The position numbers were made by a program, and so were the translations under genes. A stretch of 64,000 nt of DNA from Narthecium ossifragum (lineage: Eukaryota; Streptophyta; Magnoliopsida; Dioscoreales; Nartheciaceae): assembly GCA_963920575.1 (NCBI GenBank), contig OY986965.1:14460290-14524289 (forward strand). The letters are read 5' to 3'. The notes under the pieces were generated by a model. That model was not told where the DNA came from. It did not search any database and was given only the letters and a program-made list of their open reading frames with translations. Below, in pieces: positions 1 to 11,200 of this stretch (its first letter is position 1; each line of letters opens with the position of its first letter).

Positions 1-1054
1 GAAATATTTGAGAATGTAGCTCAAAAACCAACTGAACTAATGAAGCAAAAATGCATCAACTAAATATGTATAACCGATTACTCCATTCAACAACTTTCTT
101 CAATTTTGCTACAAAATACTCAAACCATGTAACATTCCTGCATTGGCAAAGAGATTGTTCAAAACAATCTCTTTTAATTGCAGCAGGGAATAATCTTTTT
201 TCTTAAAGTATTAGGAGGATTCATAAACATGTTTTGTAACATGAAAAACAGTTTCCTCTACTTTCTTTCTTTTTCTTCTTTTTTTTTTTTCAGAAACAAC
301 ATATTCATGAATTGAGTATGAACATATACTCCACTTCACCAATCATAGCCATACCACGATTCCAAACACCCCCACACTTGAAACTTGCACACCCATACAT
401 ATCATAATGATGATCAATGCTCCACTAGTCCTATGGCTTGGGTATCAGCATTGTTTTTCAGGTTTAAAGCTTGTAATGTGGGTTAATAATGAAGTCAATA
501 AAGCTCAAAGGGGTTTAGCAAAAGGAAAAATTAATTACAAGGTAGGTTTTTTGGCTTACGTAGCTTATAACAAAGATGGCCTTAATCATATTCATGTATG
601 CATGTGTCAATATGGCCTCAAATAGAATCAAAGTAAGTTTTAAAGAAACAAATTCATGAAGAATATCTCTCATGAAAGAAAATAGTGAGACTGATATGAA
701 TGTGTTAGTCTAAAGGCTCAAGATCTCACCAGCTTTTGTCTAACCATTTAGTCACTACCCATCTCAAGGAAAATAACTCAACTAATTAATTCCAAGCCAC
801 AAGATTACTCATTCAATCATGTTATGAATATGTGAAGCCTAATTAATTCTTGCTCATGGCATACACAACCTAGATCTCCTCGCCCACACTTGAAACCGAC
901 ATTGTCCCCAATGTAAGGTGAAATGCAAAGAAAAGGTAAAAGTATCTAAAATATAAATGCAAAAATAAAAAGAGAAAGGAACGAACTCCCCTTGGGTTGC
1001 CTCCCAAGCAGCGCCTTTGTTTATTGTCATTAGCTCAACTTCATACGTCCTTCT
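1..1054 (-). other. A1-family 3' UTR, partial (enters from left edge)
   Basis: Non-coding stretch downstream (in minus orientation) of the integrase remnant. It aligns by eye with 30743-31800 of the full A1 copy, read on the other strand: the conserved lines after the pol stop (a GCGCTGCTTGGGAGGCAACC-like block near 1000-1020), the hairpin ACATTG-GGGA-CAATGT at 899-914 followed by a G-rich run, and the T-rich tract at 262-292 equivalent to the poly-A tract at 31456-31478. No env-like ORF is present. The polypurine tract and 3' LTR lie outside the window. Confidence 0.85.
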
Positions 1055-2170
1055 TCAATCAGTATAAATCGGATCTTCTAGTTCCAATTTGTCCACATAT
1101 TCTGTTGGAATTCCTTCGTAGTAAGGTTTAAGTCTATGGCCATTCACCATAAATTTTTTGGAAGTGGCTAAACTTTGAATTTCAACTGCACCATGAGAAA
1201 AAGATTAGTAACGATAAAAGGACCAATCCAACGAGAACGCAACTTACCTGGAAACAAACGCAAGCGTGATTGGTAGAGAAGGACTTTTTGACCAATTGTA
1301 AACTCTTTTCTTGAAATCATCTTGCATGAAAAGCTTTTGTCTTTTCCTTGTAAATCCTCGCACTCTCATACGCATCATTGTGAATTTCCTCTAATTCTTG
1401 TATTTGTAACTTCCGTTGTTCTCCATTGTCGTCCATCTCCATGTTGAAGCTTTTGATAGCCCAATAGGCCTTGTGTTCTAACTCAACTGGAAGGTGGCAT
1501 GGTTTCCCAAACACCAAACGATAATGTGACATATCAAATGGTGTCTTGTATGCAGTCCTATACGCCCACAACTTTATAAGATGTTAGACTTGATAAAATC
1601 TTCAACAACTTGAGAATCATCAGTCATGGTAGCTTTAGCTTCTAACCACTTTGAGACATAATCCACAGTAAGCAGAATATAAACAGAACCAAAAGATGTA
1701 GGGAACGGACCCATGAAATCAATGCCCCAAACATCGAAAATTTCACAAAATAATATGGGGGTTTTTGACATATCATTCCTTTGGGATATATTACCTGTTT
1801 TTTTGACAATTGTCATATGACTTACAAAGAAAATATGAATCTTGAAAGAGAGAAGGCCAATAGAAACCACATTCTAACACTTTTCTCGTCGTTCTCTTGG
1901 CTCCAAAGTGACCTCCACATGTATAAGAATGACAAAAGTTGAGTATAGAAATAGTTTCATTTTCAGGAACACACCTTCTTATTACTTGATATGCACAATG
2001 CTTTCATAAATATGGGTCATCCCACATATAGTATTTGGCATCACTTTTGAGTTTATCTCTTTGAGCCTTAGACAAATCAATAGGCAACATATTAGTAACC
2101 AAATAATTAACAATATTCGCATACCAAGGTAATGTCACAATTGCGGAGAACAATTGCTCGTCAGGGAATA
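1055..2170 (-). pseudogene. A1 pol remnant: integrase with catalytic core deleted
   Basis: This is the C-terminal third of an Athila-like pol polyprotein. The end of the RNase H/integrase linker, the zinc-binding region, the first catalytic Asp ([10 protein letters not shown], near 1710-1730) and the C-terminal integrase tail ([10 protein letters not shown] to the stop at 1055-1057) are recognisable by comparison with 29400-30742. At about 1566-1590 the reading passes from the SNIL segment directly to WAYR through a short filler. In the intact copy some 80 codons lie between them, including the second catalytic Asp and the Glu, so the DDE triad is lost. Further stops and frame changes occur between 1870 and 2004. 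At 2170 the coding sequence stops abruptly against an A1 LTR, so gag, protease, RT and RNase H are absent on this side. Clearly non-functional. Confidence 0.85.
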
Positions 2171-3300
2171 TGATGTGCTGTCGTAGGCACTCAAAAATAA
2201 AACAAATACTCCTTGAGATAAATGTAGTAGTGCGAGTACGAGTCGATCCCACGAGGAGTGTCTAATATAAGTTTTGTGCTATGTGAACAAAGATGGGGGG
2301 TTTTGAGCGTGAGGAAAACAATAAACAAATAAGAAACGATCTAAAGCAAAGAAACAAATTGAATCAAGAGAACAAACCTTGGTCTAAGTCAACATCCACC
2401 ATCGGAATCCAACAACTGATCATTGTTGCAAGTATCAATCAATTCATACCATGAATATTCACCGTTCGAATTAAATTTGAATCTCTCCTCAATCATAGTT
2501 AATTAGAAACAAGCGATCCAATTAACCCTAACTACTAAACAACCTAAGACAAGCATTGTAAATTTAATCTAGTAGCAGCCTTAAGAATAGGGAGATCGAT
2601 GAAACTAAACAACACAAGCACAAGCGGTTGCATTTAATCTAGTCGAACGTTCTTCCTAAGATCTAACAATTTCTGAAACGCAGTAAATCGATAGATCTTA
2701 GTTGCTTCGCAGATTAGAGGTATCAAACAATTACGGATTTGATATCCAATCTAGCAGTAGAACGCAATGAATAATAAACTACTATGCCTCCTAGTAATCA
2801 AATAAGACAACCATGAATATTTAATCACAGAAGAACATCCAATACTCAAGTATAAATTGAACAATAAAAATAGATTAGATCTCACAGTTTCATTGATTCC
2901 GAGGTTTCAGTCTCCTCGACCAAGAATTAAGGTTTAGCCACCCAAGGCCATCAAGAACAATCCCATCCTTTAAAGAAGAAAGAAGAACCCTAGAAATATA
3001 AAAGAAATAGAAAGGAGCAGTAAAAATTCTCTAGAATTCGCCCCCTCAATCCCTAAAAAGAATTCTATTTATAGCCCATAAGTTTCCCATCCTCGGATTA
3101 AATCTGAGCCTTTAATTCTGCAAAGTCGGTTAAGAAAGATCGATCTCTATTGGAAGAAGATCAATCTTTTCTTCCCAGATTGTGGCTGCGCCCCGACTCG
3201 GATCGATCTCTTTTGGAAAGGGGATCGATCCCTTTATTCTAGATTTCATATTTGTCCTCACGGTCGATCCTCGCATCGACCCTGAGACTGTATCTTTTTA
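2171..3300 (-). repeat. A1 LTR, truncated on its U3 side
   Basis: Begins with TGATGTGCTGTCG, the reverse complement of the A1 LTR 3' end, and follows the A1 LTR through U5, R and the TATA region (CTATTTATAG around 3066-3075 on the plus strand). It continues into a few GATCGATC palindromes (3140-3270), then loses similarity near 3290-3310. The LTR edge is joined to pol, not to a primer-binding site. It is therefore either an LTR inserted into the pol (candidate duplication GAATA at 2166-2170, partner not visible) or a deletion product. The right boundary is approximate. Confidence 0.75.
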
Positions 3301-4964
3301 GCAGAGCCTAGCGAAAGACGTAAGCTTACGTGTTTTCTGGGAGGCAACCCAATTTTTAGGAGTTCTTTTTAGTTTTTAGGATTTTCCTTAATTTTTAGGA
3401 TTTTTTTGTTTTCCATTTTCTCGTTTTTTTTCGAAATTTCCTTCTTTTTCCCCAATTTTTCTCTCTCCTTCTCATCGAGGCTCACCAGCGAGCCACGGAC
3501 TCATCGTCCCGGCTCCATCGGCTCATCCCCGAGCCGTTAACCTTCACCGCATGTCGCCACCTCTCCGGCCGCCCTCATCCCTCCAAACCAGCACCATAAA
3601 CTCCGCCAACCTTCCACCTATTCATTCCCGTCCTCCTCTTCCCTTGAAACCTTCTCCTCTGACGCCGGTGAGCCCATTGGTCGTCATCAACACCTTCATC
3701 CACGGCCGCCCATTGCCCCCAAACACCTCCAAAAGCTTCTTTCCACCACCATGAAGCTTCCGCCACCATCAAATCCTTTCCTAGCCGCCGAGATCATCGG
3801 CTTCAAACTCCGACAAAACCACCTCTCCGACCACATTAAATCCACCGTCTGGAAGCACAATTCATCAATCAAGCACCATAGGACAATTCGTTAGACTTCC
3901 ACGATCCTTCCTCACCCCTTGCCAACCTTGATTGGAGCTCCGATCATCGGAATCCAATTCCGACAATCACCTTCCTCCGAGCCGTTCACCTCCGATCTCT
4001 CACCTGGAGACCTCTATTCTTTGATCAGAGCTCACCGGAGAACTCCTCAAGCATCTGATTCTTCCTGTACCCTTCTCGTCCTCCGGCCAAGCCGTTTCAC
4101 CGTTGATCATCGTCGGCGAGCTTTCAGTCGTCTGATTCTTCTTGGATGTGATCCAGGTGTTCCAAAGCTCATATTTTAGATCCGAGGGTACATATCCTCG
4201 ATCAAGACCATAATAAGCAATCTAGGCCATCCAGATCATTCAGAGCATTCACGGGTGTTCACTTTTCTATTTCTCCACCAATTTCACATTTGATTTCGCC
4301 GCATGCGGCCGACTGTAGCTGGGACGGACATTTAAACGGATGATGAATATTTTGGGTGTTGTGCATGGATGATTTAATGTATTTTAGTACTTTCATGTTT
4401 ATATTTTAAATCGCGTGGATGAATGTTTATTCAGATACATATATCATGAAAATACAAAGGAGACTGCCGAAATTTTCTATGATTCTAATACCTTTTTGAA
4501 CTTTTATTTGTTATATTTGATCGTTTTGGAAAGGTATATTTTTTTTGTGACAGGTTATGGTGGGGGAAGGAAGTATGTATTCAATGATGACGGTTCCTCA
4601 ACTTAAATTGGAAGAGAGCGAAATCTATTTCTGAGGCGTTCATTATGGTTATCTCTACCTTTTACTTCTTGACTTTTTTTTATAACTTAGTGTAATTGGG
4701 GACAATTACATTTAAGCAAGGGGGTACATTCATAAATTTCATGCTCATATTTTTTTTGTACTAACCAAATATTATACATCGCTTGAATTATATCAAAAGA
4801 ATGGAATTATGATATGATTTGATAAAGAAGCTTGTTTTAGAAATTTATTTTATGAATTGTTCTAAAACTTGTATGTCATATAAGGGATAGTAAGTTTTTA
4901 TTGTGCATGACATTATTTCTATATTTTAACACTTTTACCAAGATTTAAGGATAGCTTGACATAT
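3301..4964 (+). other. A3-family 3' UTR, first part
   Basis: Starts with the block that follows pol in Athila-type elements (CTGGGAGGCAACCCA at about 3339-3353). A T-rich tract and a C-rich stretch (3470-4180) follow; its short proline/serine-rich frames look like low-complexity sequence rather than a gene. Near 4691-4710 there is a perfect hairpin TGTAATTG-GGGA-CAATTACA followed by AAGCAAGGGGG, the counterpart of a hairpin/G-run pair in A1 and A2. No pol sequence of this element is present upstream. The left boundary with the A1 LTR is uncertain by about 20 bp. Confidence 0.6.
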
Positions 4965-6471
4965 TGATGAGTGTATGAAAGTGCACTATGAACAGTCTTA
5001 TAACCATATCAATTGCTAAATTATTATCCTTAATCAACATCTTTATTACTATTTTTATATCTATATGTTGCTTCACATAATTGTTTGAAAAATGCAGGAA
5101 AGAGGAGCAAAGAAGCTGAAAAGATTACATGGATCAACTTGAAAGATTAAACTGTACCTTCTCATGAAGAATCAGATGATGTGCCATATATGGTTGGAAC
5201 ACTCGTGAAGTTTAGTTTCTGGAGAATTTTACGGTTCGTGATTCCGAGTTTCCTAGAGAAAGTTACGGCAATTTTAGTACTAATGGCGCAGTCTGGATGC
5301 CAAAACAGTAAATACTCAGGAAAGAAGGATCGATCCGACACCCATAGTAGGATTGATCCGTCTTCGTGCAGACCTGACAGAACGCATACTTTTCAGATGA
5401 TCTCAGTAGGATCGATCCTACTATCCATCCTACTGAGAAGGATCGATCCTACTATCCATCCTACTGAGATGGATCGATCCGACACCCATGGAAGGATCGA
5501 TCCGACTCGGGCGTAGCCAGAAATTAAAGATTTTGATGCAACAAATCGATCCTACACCTATGGAAGGATCGATCCAACTGTCCCAGTGAAGAAAATCAAC
5601 GGTTTAGATCTAATCCGAGGATGGAGACACTTAAGCCTATAAATAGGACTCTTTCTGGGGTTTGAGGGGGGCTTTCTGGCAGCGTTTGGAGGAGAGGAGA
5701 CTGGTTCCAGGCTTAGTTTTCTTTTCTTTTCCTCATCTTATTTCTTCTTTATTTCTTCATTAGTTTTGTTGCCCTCATGATGAACATGAGTGGCTAGTTT
5801 CTTCTCTAAGGTACCGATGTAGCCTAACAGAACCATTCTATGTTATTGAATCATATTTATTTAATCAGTTTATATTTCTTGTTTTATTCATTATTATAAC
5901 TGAGATCTTAAATACCTTTATCTGGCCAATAGAAGTATTATAGATTGTTTTATGTGAGATTGGGCGAGGGTTCATTCCCTAATCTTGCAGGATCTATGAA
6001 TGAATGAGTTTATGTCAAAGTCGGGTTCAAGCTAAGACTATTCTTGGTTCATGATTGTTCTTCAGAGCTTAATGGATTCTTGGTTAACACTTAGTTATGG
6101 GTTCATTAGCTAGGGTTAATTGAGGGTACTTGGTGAAGACCGCGGCCTAACGGATCATCGTACCGGAAGAACGAACCCTTGGAATTAAACTGAGATCTTG
6201 ATTGATTCAATGCATAGAATGAGGATGTTATGGTGAAATCGGAACCTTAGTATTCATCCATCATATTTCCATCATTTTCTTATTTCGTTATTAGATCATC
6301 TATTTTCGAGACTTCATATTTCTTATTTTTCCTTCCTTATTTTCTTTCTTTTCTGTTCTTTAGCATTTTACTCTAATAATCTCTACAAATCTCTGTGGGT
6401 ACGGTACTCGTCTTGCTGTTATAGTGATCACACTGATTCGTATACTTGCGAGATATAAAATTTATTCATTA
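4965..6471 (+). repeat. Solo A2 LTR with target-site duplication
   Basis: Starts TGATGAGTGTATGAAAG and ends TTTATTCATTA, matching the A2 LTRs at 19851 and 35356 (opposite strand) over its whole length. The terminal CA has become TA. It is flanked by a perfect CATAT duplication (4960-4964 and 6472-6476), so this is a solo LTR left by recombination of an A2 element that had inserted into the A3 3' UTR. It contains the U3 module shared by A1-A3 (about 5100-5305), a GATCGATC array (5328-5580) with a roughly 30-bp unit repeated exactly twice at 5410-5475, and a TATA-type sequence (CTATAAATAGG near 5638). Confidence 0.95.
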
Positions 6472-6476
6472 CATAT

Positions 6477-7341
6477 CCTAATCCACATGTTCACTTCCAC
6501 ATGTTGAAGAGTTGATATTAGATTCTAAACATGATACTATGATAGATTTACAGTTTTATATCATGTCACAGAAAATACATGAACACATGCAATTATCTGA
6601 GTATGCTCAAAAAAAAAAGAGGACTTTCAACTTAGTAACCGGGCAGTGTGCTTGGCCAGCATGATGTTCGCGTAAAACAGTTGATTTTCCTGAAAAAAAA
6701 AGAAAATTTCCTAAAAAAAATAAGAGTTTCATACTTAGTAACCGGGCAAGGTGCCTAACAAGGTGTGTTGTTTGCGTAAAACAGTTGAAATTCCTACAAA
6801 AAAAACGGAAAAGAAAAAAAAAAAATAAAAGCAGAGATTGCTATGTGATAAGTGAAAAACATGTGCTTGAATAGTATTATGATCCTGAATAGTTAAAGTG
6901 TTTAGATTTAATTGATACTCTGAAGCATGTGGAACCCCTTTCATACACAGGAGTGTTAAAGTTATTTTTAATCATGATTAAATATGTTGAAGTATTGGAA
7001 ATATGTTATGACATGTTTTAATTTACTTTATTTTTATGTGACTATGAGTTGAAAGGTTTATTCATGGATATTATTTCTATTTTATGCATTAGAGTTGATG
7101 AATATTGTGATTGATTTCTGACGATATATTCAAGGGAATGTATAGATGTCTGTGGGTGTCATCCCTGAAAACCCTTAAAAGACTATAACTCCTTCACTGG
7201 GGTAACCCAGGGGTTTAAAGGCTTGTTACACATGATAAGCGTAATCGTGAGACCTACTAAAGTGGCTAGTTAGATTTTCCCCTTTATTTTTATTTTTGTG
7301 TTGCTTTGCTCGAGAACAAGCAAAGATTAAGTTGGGGGGTG
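6477..7341 (+). other. A3-family 3' UTR, second part
   Basis: Continuation of the A3 3' UTR after the solo A2 LTR. It holds a tandem pair of related segments (6630-6684 and 6733-6788), each starting ACTTAGTAACCGGGCA and ending GCGTAAAACAGTTGA, separated by A-rich sequence. A related pair exists in the A2 3' UTR (21827-21974, other strand). The region ends with a stem-loop (CTTTGCT...AGCAAAG, 7304-7325) and the polypurine tract. No coding sequence of note. Confidence 0.7.
7329..7341 (+). other. A3 polypurine tract
   Basis: AAGTTGGGGGGTG lies directly before the TGATAAATC start of the LTR, the position and composition expected for the plus-strand primer of an Athila-like element. The A2 tract has almost the same sequence on the other strand (21432-21445). 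Confidence 0.85.
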
Positions 7342-8676
7342 TGATAAATCATGAAAAGTATACAAATCACCCTTTTAACTGGGTCTTGTTACTCACCGAG
7401 CAATGCTATTTTGAAAAGTTTTTGTTTATTTCAGGTATTAGAGCCCTCAGCGAAGATTAGATCAAGTTTGGAGCTAAAGAAGCAAAGATAGGTCGTATTG
7501 AATATTAAATCTGTACGTGTTTAGAACGAACCAGAGGATGTACCATACATGGTTGGAAAGCTGTGGAAGTCTAGTTTCCGGGAGTTTTTATGGTTCATGA
7601 TTTGGAGTTTCTTAAAAGAAGTTATACTATTTTTTGTACAGAGGTGCAAAGAAAGAAACTACGGACAAACCAGATCGATCCGAGCCCTCAAAAAAGATCG
7701 ATTTGAGTCGGGGCGGATCTGCAGAAACCTAGGGTTAAGATCTAATCCGAGGGAGACTTAAGTTAGGGTTTTGGACCATATAAAAGGGGTCTTTTGGCCG
7801 AATTATGGAGGCTTGAACAGAGAGTCTTTTCGAGAAATAATAGAAAGAGAAGAGGGTGGAGAATCCAAAGACGGCGATCTTTCCGGGGGGATCAATGGCT
7901 TCATCTTCTACACCGATTGATGGTTTCCAAGAGATGAGTGGCTAGATTTATTGTTCTTAGGAATACCATGAAACCCTAGTGTAAACTTTGATCTTTCTTA
8001 GTTGGATTTTTTGTGAACCTCTGTATGTATAATCTCATGAATATGTTTTTAATGATTATAGAGTTGAAAGAACAGAGTTTTGTTGACGTATTCTTAGTCC
8101 TACATGATGGTTGTACTTCATTTTAGAGATTCATGAGATAGTTTTCATGTGGTTTGTGATTTGTCTTTGAGATAATCTATGCTACATGAAGATAAGTCAT
8201 GCTAAGGTCTTTAGGAGTAGAATAACTTAAGATAATGGCAGGACCGAAGATGATTTATGCCAAACAAAGATAGATTATGTCATAGGAAACATAAAACCTT
8301 CTTTTAGGGATTCGTCTGAGCTTATAGCCATACTATCCATAATGCTTAGAGAAGTGATCAAGATGATAACTAGGGAAGATTAAGGGTGAAACTAGGGTGG
8401 ATTGTATATTTCCTAAGACATCTTTTCCATTTGATTAAAACCTTAATATTTTCTTTTGCTTTCTTAGATAGTTTCAGTTAGATCAATCTATCATTGAATT
8501 TGTTAGCTTAGATCTAGAGTTTTGAGAACTGATTTCGTTTTTCCTGGTAATTCCCTATGGTGCGACTCCGGATTTCAGCACTAGTCTACTTAGTAGAATT
8601 AGTGATTGAATAATGATATAAATTTAAGATTTGATTGAGGTTAGCAACGTTTAACGGCGACGTTTGCGAGCGATCA
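7342..8676 (+). repeat. A3 3' LTR
   Basis: Begins TGATAAATCATG right after a polypurine tract and ends GCGAGCGATCA where RT coding sequence starts on the other strand. A second copy of the same 3' end lies at 61335-61966. U3 carries the roughly 115-bp module shared with A1 and A2 (about 7530-7645) and a single pair of GATCGATC palindromes (7673-7702). A TATA box (TATAAAAG) is at 7779-7786. It is the 3' LTR of the A3 element whose 3' UTR precedes it; the 5' LTR is not in view. The five bases after it, GACAC, would be the target duplication. Confidence 0.85.
7779..7786 (+). promoter_or_regulatory. TATA box of A3 LTR
   Basis: TATAAAAG, about 437 bp from the LTR start and directly after the palindrome pair, in the usual U3 position. 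Confidence 0.7.
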
Positions 8677-9353
8677 GACACCACATGAACTGGACTTACC
8701 CACTTGTTGTCAGAGATAGGATATATAACACCAACATCAAGTAACTTGAGAACCTCTTCTCGAACAACTTCTTTCATGTTTGGATTAAGGTGACGCTGGG
8801 CGTCCCTTATAGGCTTGGCGTCCTCTTTCAGCATAATACGACGCATACACATTCTAGGACTTATTCCTTTAATATCTGTAATTGTTTAGCCAATTGCAGT
8901 CTTATACTCCCTAAGAACCCCCCTCCAATGGAGTAATGTCAGAAGCAATAATCACAGGAAGGGTTTCATTCTCACCAAGATAATCATATTTCAAGTTACT
9001 AGGATGAGGTTTTAACCCAAGCTTTGGTGGGGAGACTATTGATGAAACCATTTTAGAATGAGATGTGTTTAGCATGTCTAACTGAGATCCACTAAGGGGG
9101 TATGGCTGCAATACCTCAAGGGCTGACGTGACCTCTTTTGCTCCCTCATAATTGTGCAAGTCATCCTCCACCATCATCAATGCCTTTCTAATGCAGTCTT
9201 AACTTGCTCTTCCATGAAATTAGAAAACATTTATTGAATCTATAACGTCTATTGAAAAACATTCAAAAGAGTTTGAAGGATAGGGCATAGAATCAAACAC
9301 TTTAAATTCAACTATTTCACCTAGAACTGTCATGCTGAGCCTAATGTCCTACA
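8677..9353 (-). pseudogene. Athila-like protease-to-RT fragment (A2 relative)
   Basis: Minus-strand pol fragment. From right to left it encodes the end of the protease region (9181-9353, closely similar to 22720-22885 of the A2 element), a linker containing LHNYEGAKEV and LKYDYLGENETLPVI, then the N-terminal RT approach with RRIMLKEDAKPIRDAQRHL and [18 protein letters not shown]. The last motif is where the A3 LTR interrupts it. Because the A2 element at 19851-36959 stops in this same linker and lacks RT, this fragment shows that a relative of A2 with a polymerase existed. It has frame breaks (around 8860-8910 and 9180) and is cut at 9354 by a C4 LTR. Non-functional. Confidence 0.85.
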
Positions 9354-9631
9354 CTGTGAGGACCCACACCTTCAACCCGCTCCGACCGCGTTACGTTGAG
9401 GATTTGGTTTTGTGGCTTGGCTCGGTTGCCCTTGGTTTGCGATCAGTTGATCGCATCGCTTCTTTTGGACCCCAAAAGCAATTTGGTAAAATTGCACCTT
9501 CGCGGTCGGTTTCACACCCGCATAGTACACACACGGCCTTGGATTGATGTATGTGATTGATTAGAACCTGGTCTGACCGGAGCACGATCGGGAAAGATCG
9601 AAATGGACGAATGTGATCAATTCCAGCTTTC

Positions 9632-9639
9632 TATATAAA
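9632..9639 (+). promoter_or_regulatory. TATA box of C4 LTR
   Basis: TATATAAA followed by a C/T-rich leader. The other plus-strand C4 LTRs have TATATATA at 42590-42597 and TATAAATA at 44481-44488 in the same position. Confidence 0.6.
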
Positions 9640-10146
9640 CCCCTCCCTTTTCTCTCTATTCTCTTTCTTTTCCTTTATCTCCCTTCCTCCCTCTCGTTGG
9701 CTGTCGGCTTGGAGTTCCAGCTGCAGTTTTTCGGCGCTGATCTGTGACGATCGGAGTGGAGGATCTGATAGATCGCCTGCTTGTCTATACATGTAGGTGT
9801 TTCTACCTAATTCTACCGAATTTGTGTAACTCGAATTGGTTTTATGTGGTTTTGATGTGTTTCTGTTTGTAAAAATATTGTATAATTTGATACAATAGCG
9901 TAATAGCATGCTTAGAACATCCCTTCTGAAGCGGTTTCATATTTCATCGGACGATTTCCATATTATTGCCGTTTTATCGGTTTTGTCGGCTTTTCGGTTG
10001 AAACAAGCCAGATCTGATATTTTGCCACTGGAATCTTGTTTTCTTGGTACCATTAGATTCCCCATCTCCAATTATACCTCACCGCAATGTTTTGTTTGAT
10101 TCTGACAAGCTTTGATAGATCAAATCCAAGAAATTGGATTTCCCGG

Positions 10147-10640
10147 AGTTTGATGGATCGATCTTCTCGGGAGAAGATCGATCTTTCTTAGTCGGTGGGG
10201 AAGTGTGTTCTATCGTGCAGTGAAGATCGATCTTCTAGGGGGTAGAAGATCGATCTCTTCTATTGACAGAGGACAAATTCTTTATTCGTATGAAGAAGAT
10301 CGATCTTCATGGGCGTGAAGATAGACCTCTTCTGTGTTAGTAAGTGGTTTTCTATTTTTAATTGAATAGTATTGTTTACGCTTTATTTTTAGGTTTTTTG
10401 TGCATGATCTTGTGAGACTTGAAAGATGAAAGTTTTATATATTCCAATCTATTTTCCAAACCCGCTCATTTTATAATTTTCTCATCGTTCTACTATTTAT
10501 GGTGAATTTTCTACGAGACTGCGACAAAACAGGAATTAAAGAAAGATCGATCTACTTGGGTAGAATATCGATCTCTTGTGTCATGGCAGAGTGCTGGTAT
10601 AAGGAAGATCGGTCTTCATGGTTATAAAGATCGATCTCTT
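10147..10640. repeat. Palindrome array (AGATCGATCT) in C4 LTR
   Basis: Units GAAGATCGATCTTC or AGATCGATCT at 10150-10165, 10204-10260, 10298-10310, 10546-10575 and 10600-10640, here downstream of the TATA box at 9632. Another C4 copy has a GGTCGACCGT/GGATCGACCGT array at 43128-43525 in the same region. Confidence 0.9.
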
Positions 10641-11200
10641 ATATGCTGATTGCTAAAATTGATTCCGATTTCAACGATTTTGGTTTCCTTTCAACCCGGA
10701 TTTCTCGTACGTCTTTCCCAATGTTTAGTATGATATTTTAGTTGAAATTTGACAGATTTGTTGTTGAATTATGCCGTGAGTTATGTTTTAGGGTAATTTA
10801 CCAAAATTCCCGATCTTGATTGATTTCGTCGATCAATTGTCTTCCAATCGACTCGATACCTTAATATATCATATTGATGTATGTTTAGGACTACACATTG
10901 ACCTTCTATGGATTTGAGGGATTTTAGAGAGGTTTTATGTTAAGACTTTCCGTCGTAGGATCTTTTTGTCTAATACGCATGTTTAGTATAAATGGGTCGA
11001 AGGTAGACCCCTTTAATACGTTATGGTTAACCAGGGGAGTCATGCCCCTCGGGAATGTGTAAATTAAATGGGCCGACGGTGTGCCTTTACCGCTTTGATT
11101 AATAGCCCAACTGATTGCTAGTGTGCGCCGGGGGCGGTAGCTTAGAACTTGAATGGTTGATTGATCGGTTGTCTTATCATTGTACTTATAGACCAGCTAC

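Larger units (their letters stand above)
9355..11200 (+). repeat. C4 LTR, 5' part (truncated)
   Basis: Starts TGTGAGGACCCACACC at the junction with the protease fragment and follows other C4 LTRs: the TTTCACACCCGCATAG block near 9509, a TATA box at 9632-9639, a pyrimidine-rich leader, and the GTAGGTGTTTCTACC block near 9792. It carries an array of AGATCGATCT-type palindromes from 10147 to 10640, downstream of the promoter. Similarity to plus-strand C4 ends around 11200, where minus-strand C4 sequence begins. Left flank TACAC is a candidate target duplication without a visible partner. Confidence 0.75.

Noticed and set aside
2171..3300. Functional 5' LTR of the A1 remnant at 1-2170
   Set aside because: No primer-binding site follows it; it abuts integrase coding sequence, so it is either a separate insertion or a deletion product.
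3551..4179. Pro-rich frames that could be a host gene exon
   Set aside because: Short, overlapping on both strands, located in the 3' UTR of an A3 element; no splice or domain support.
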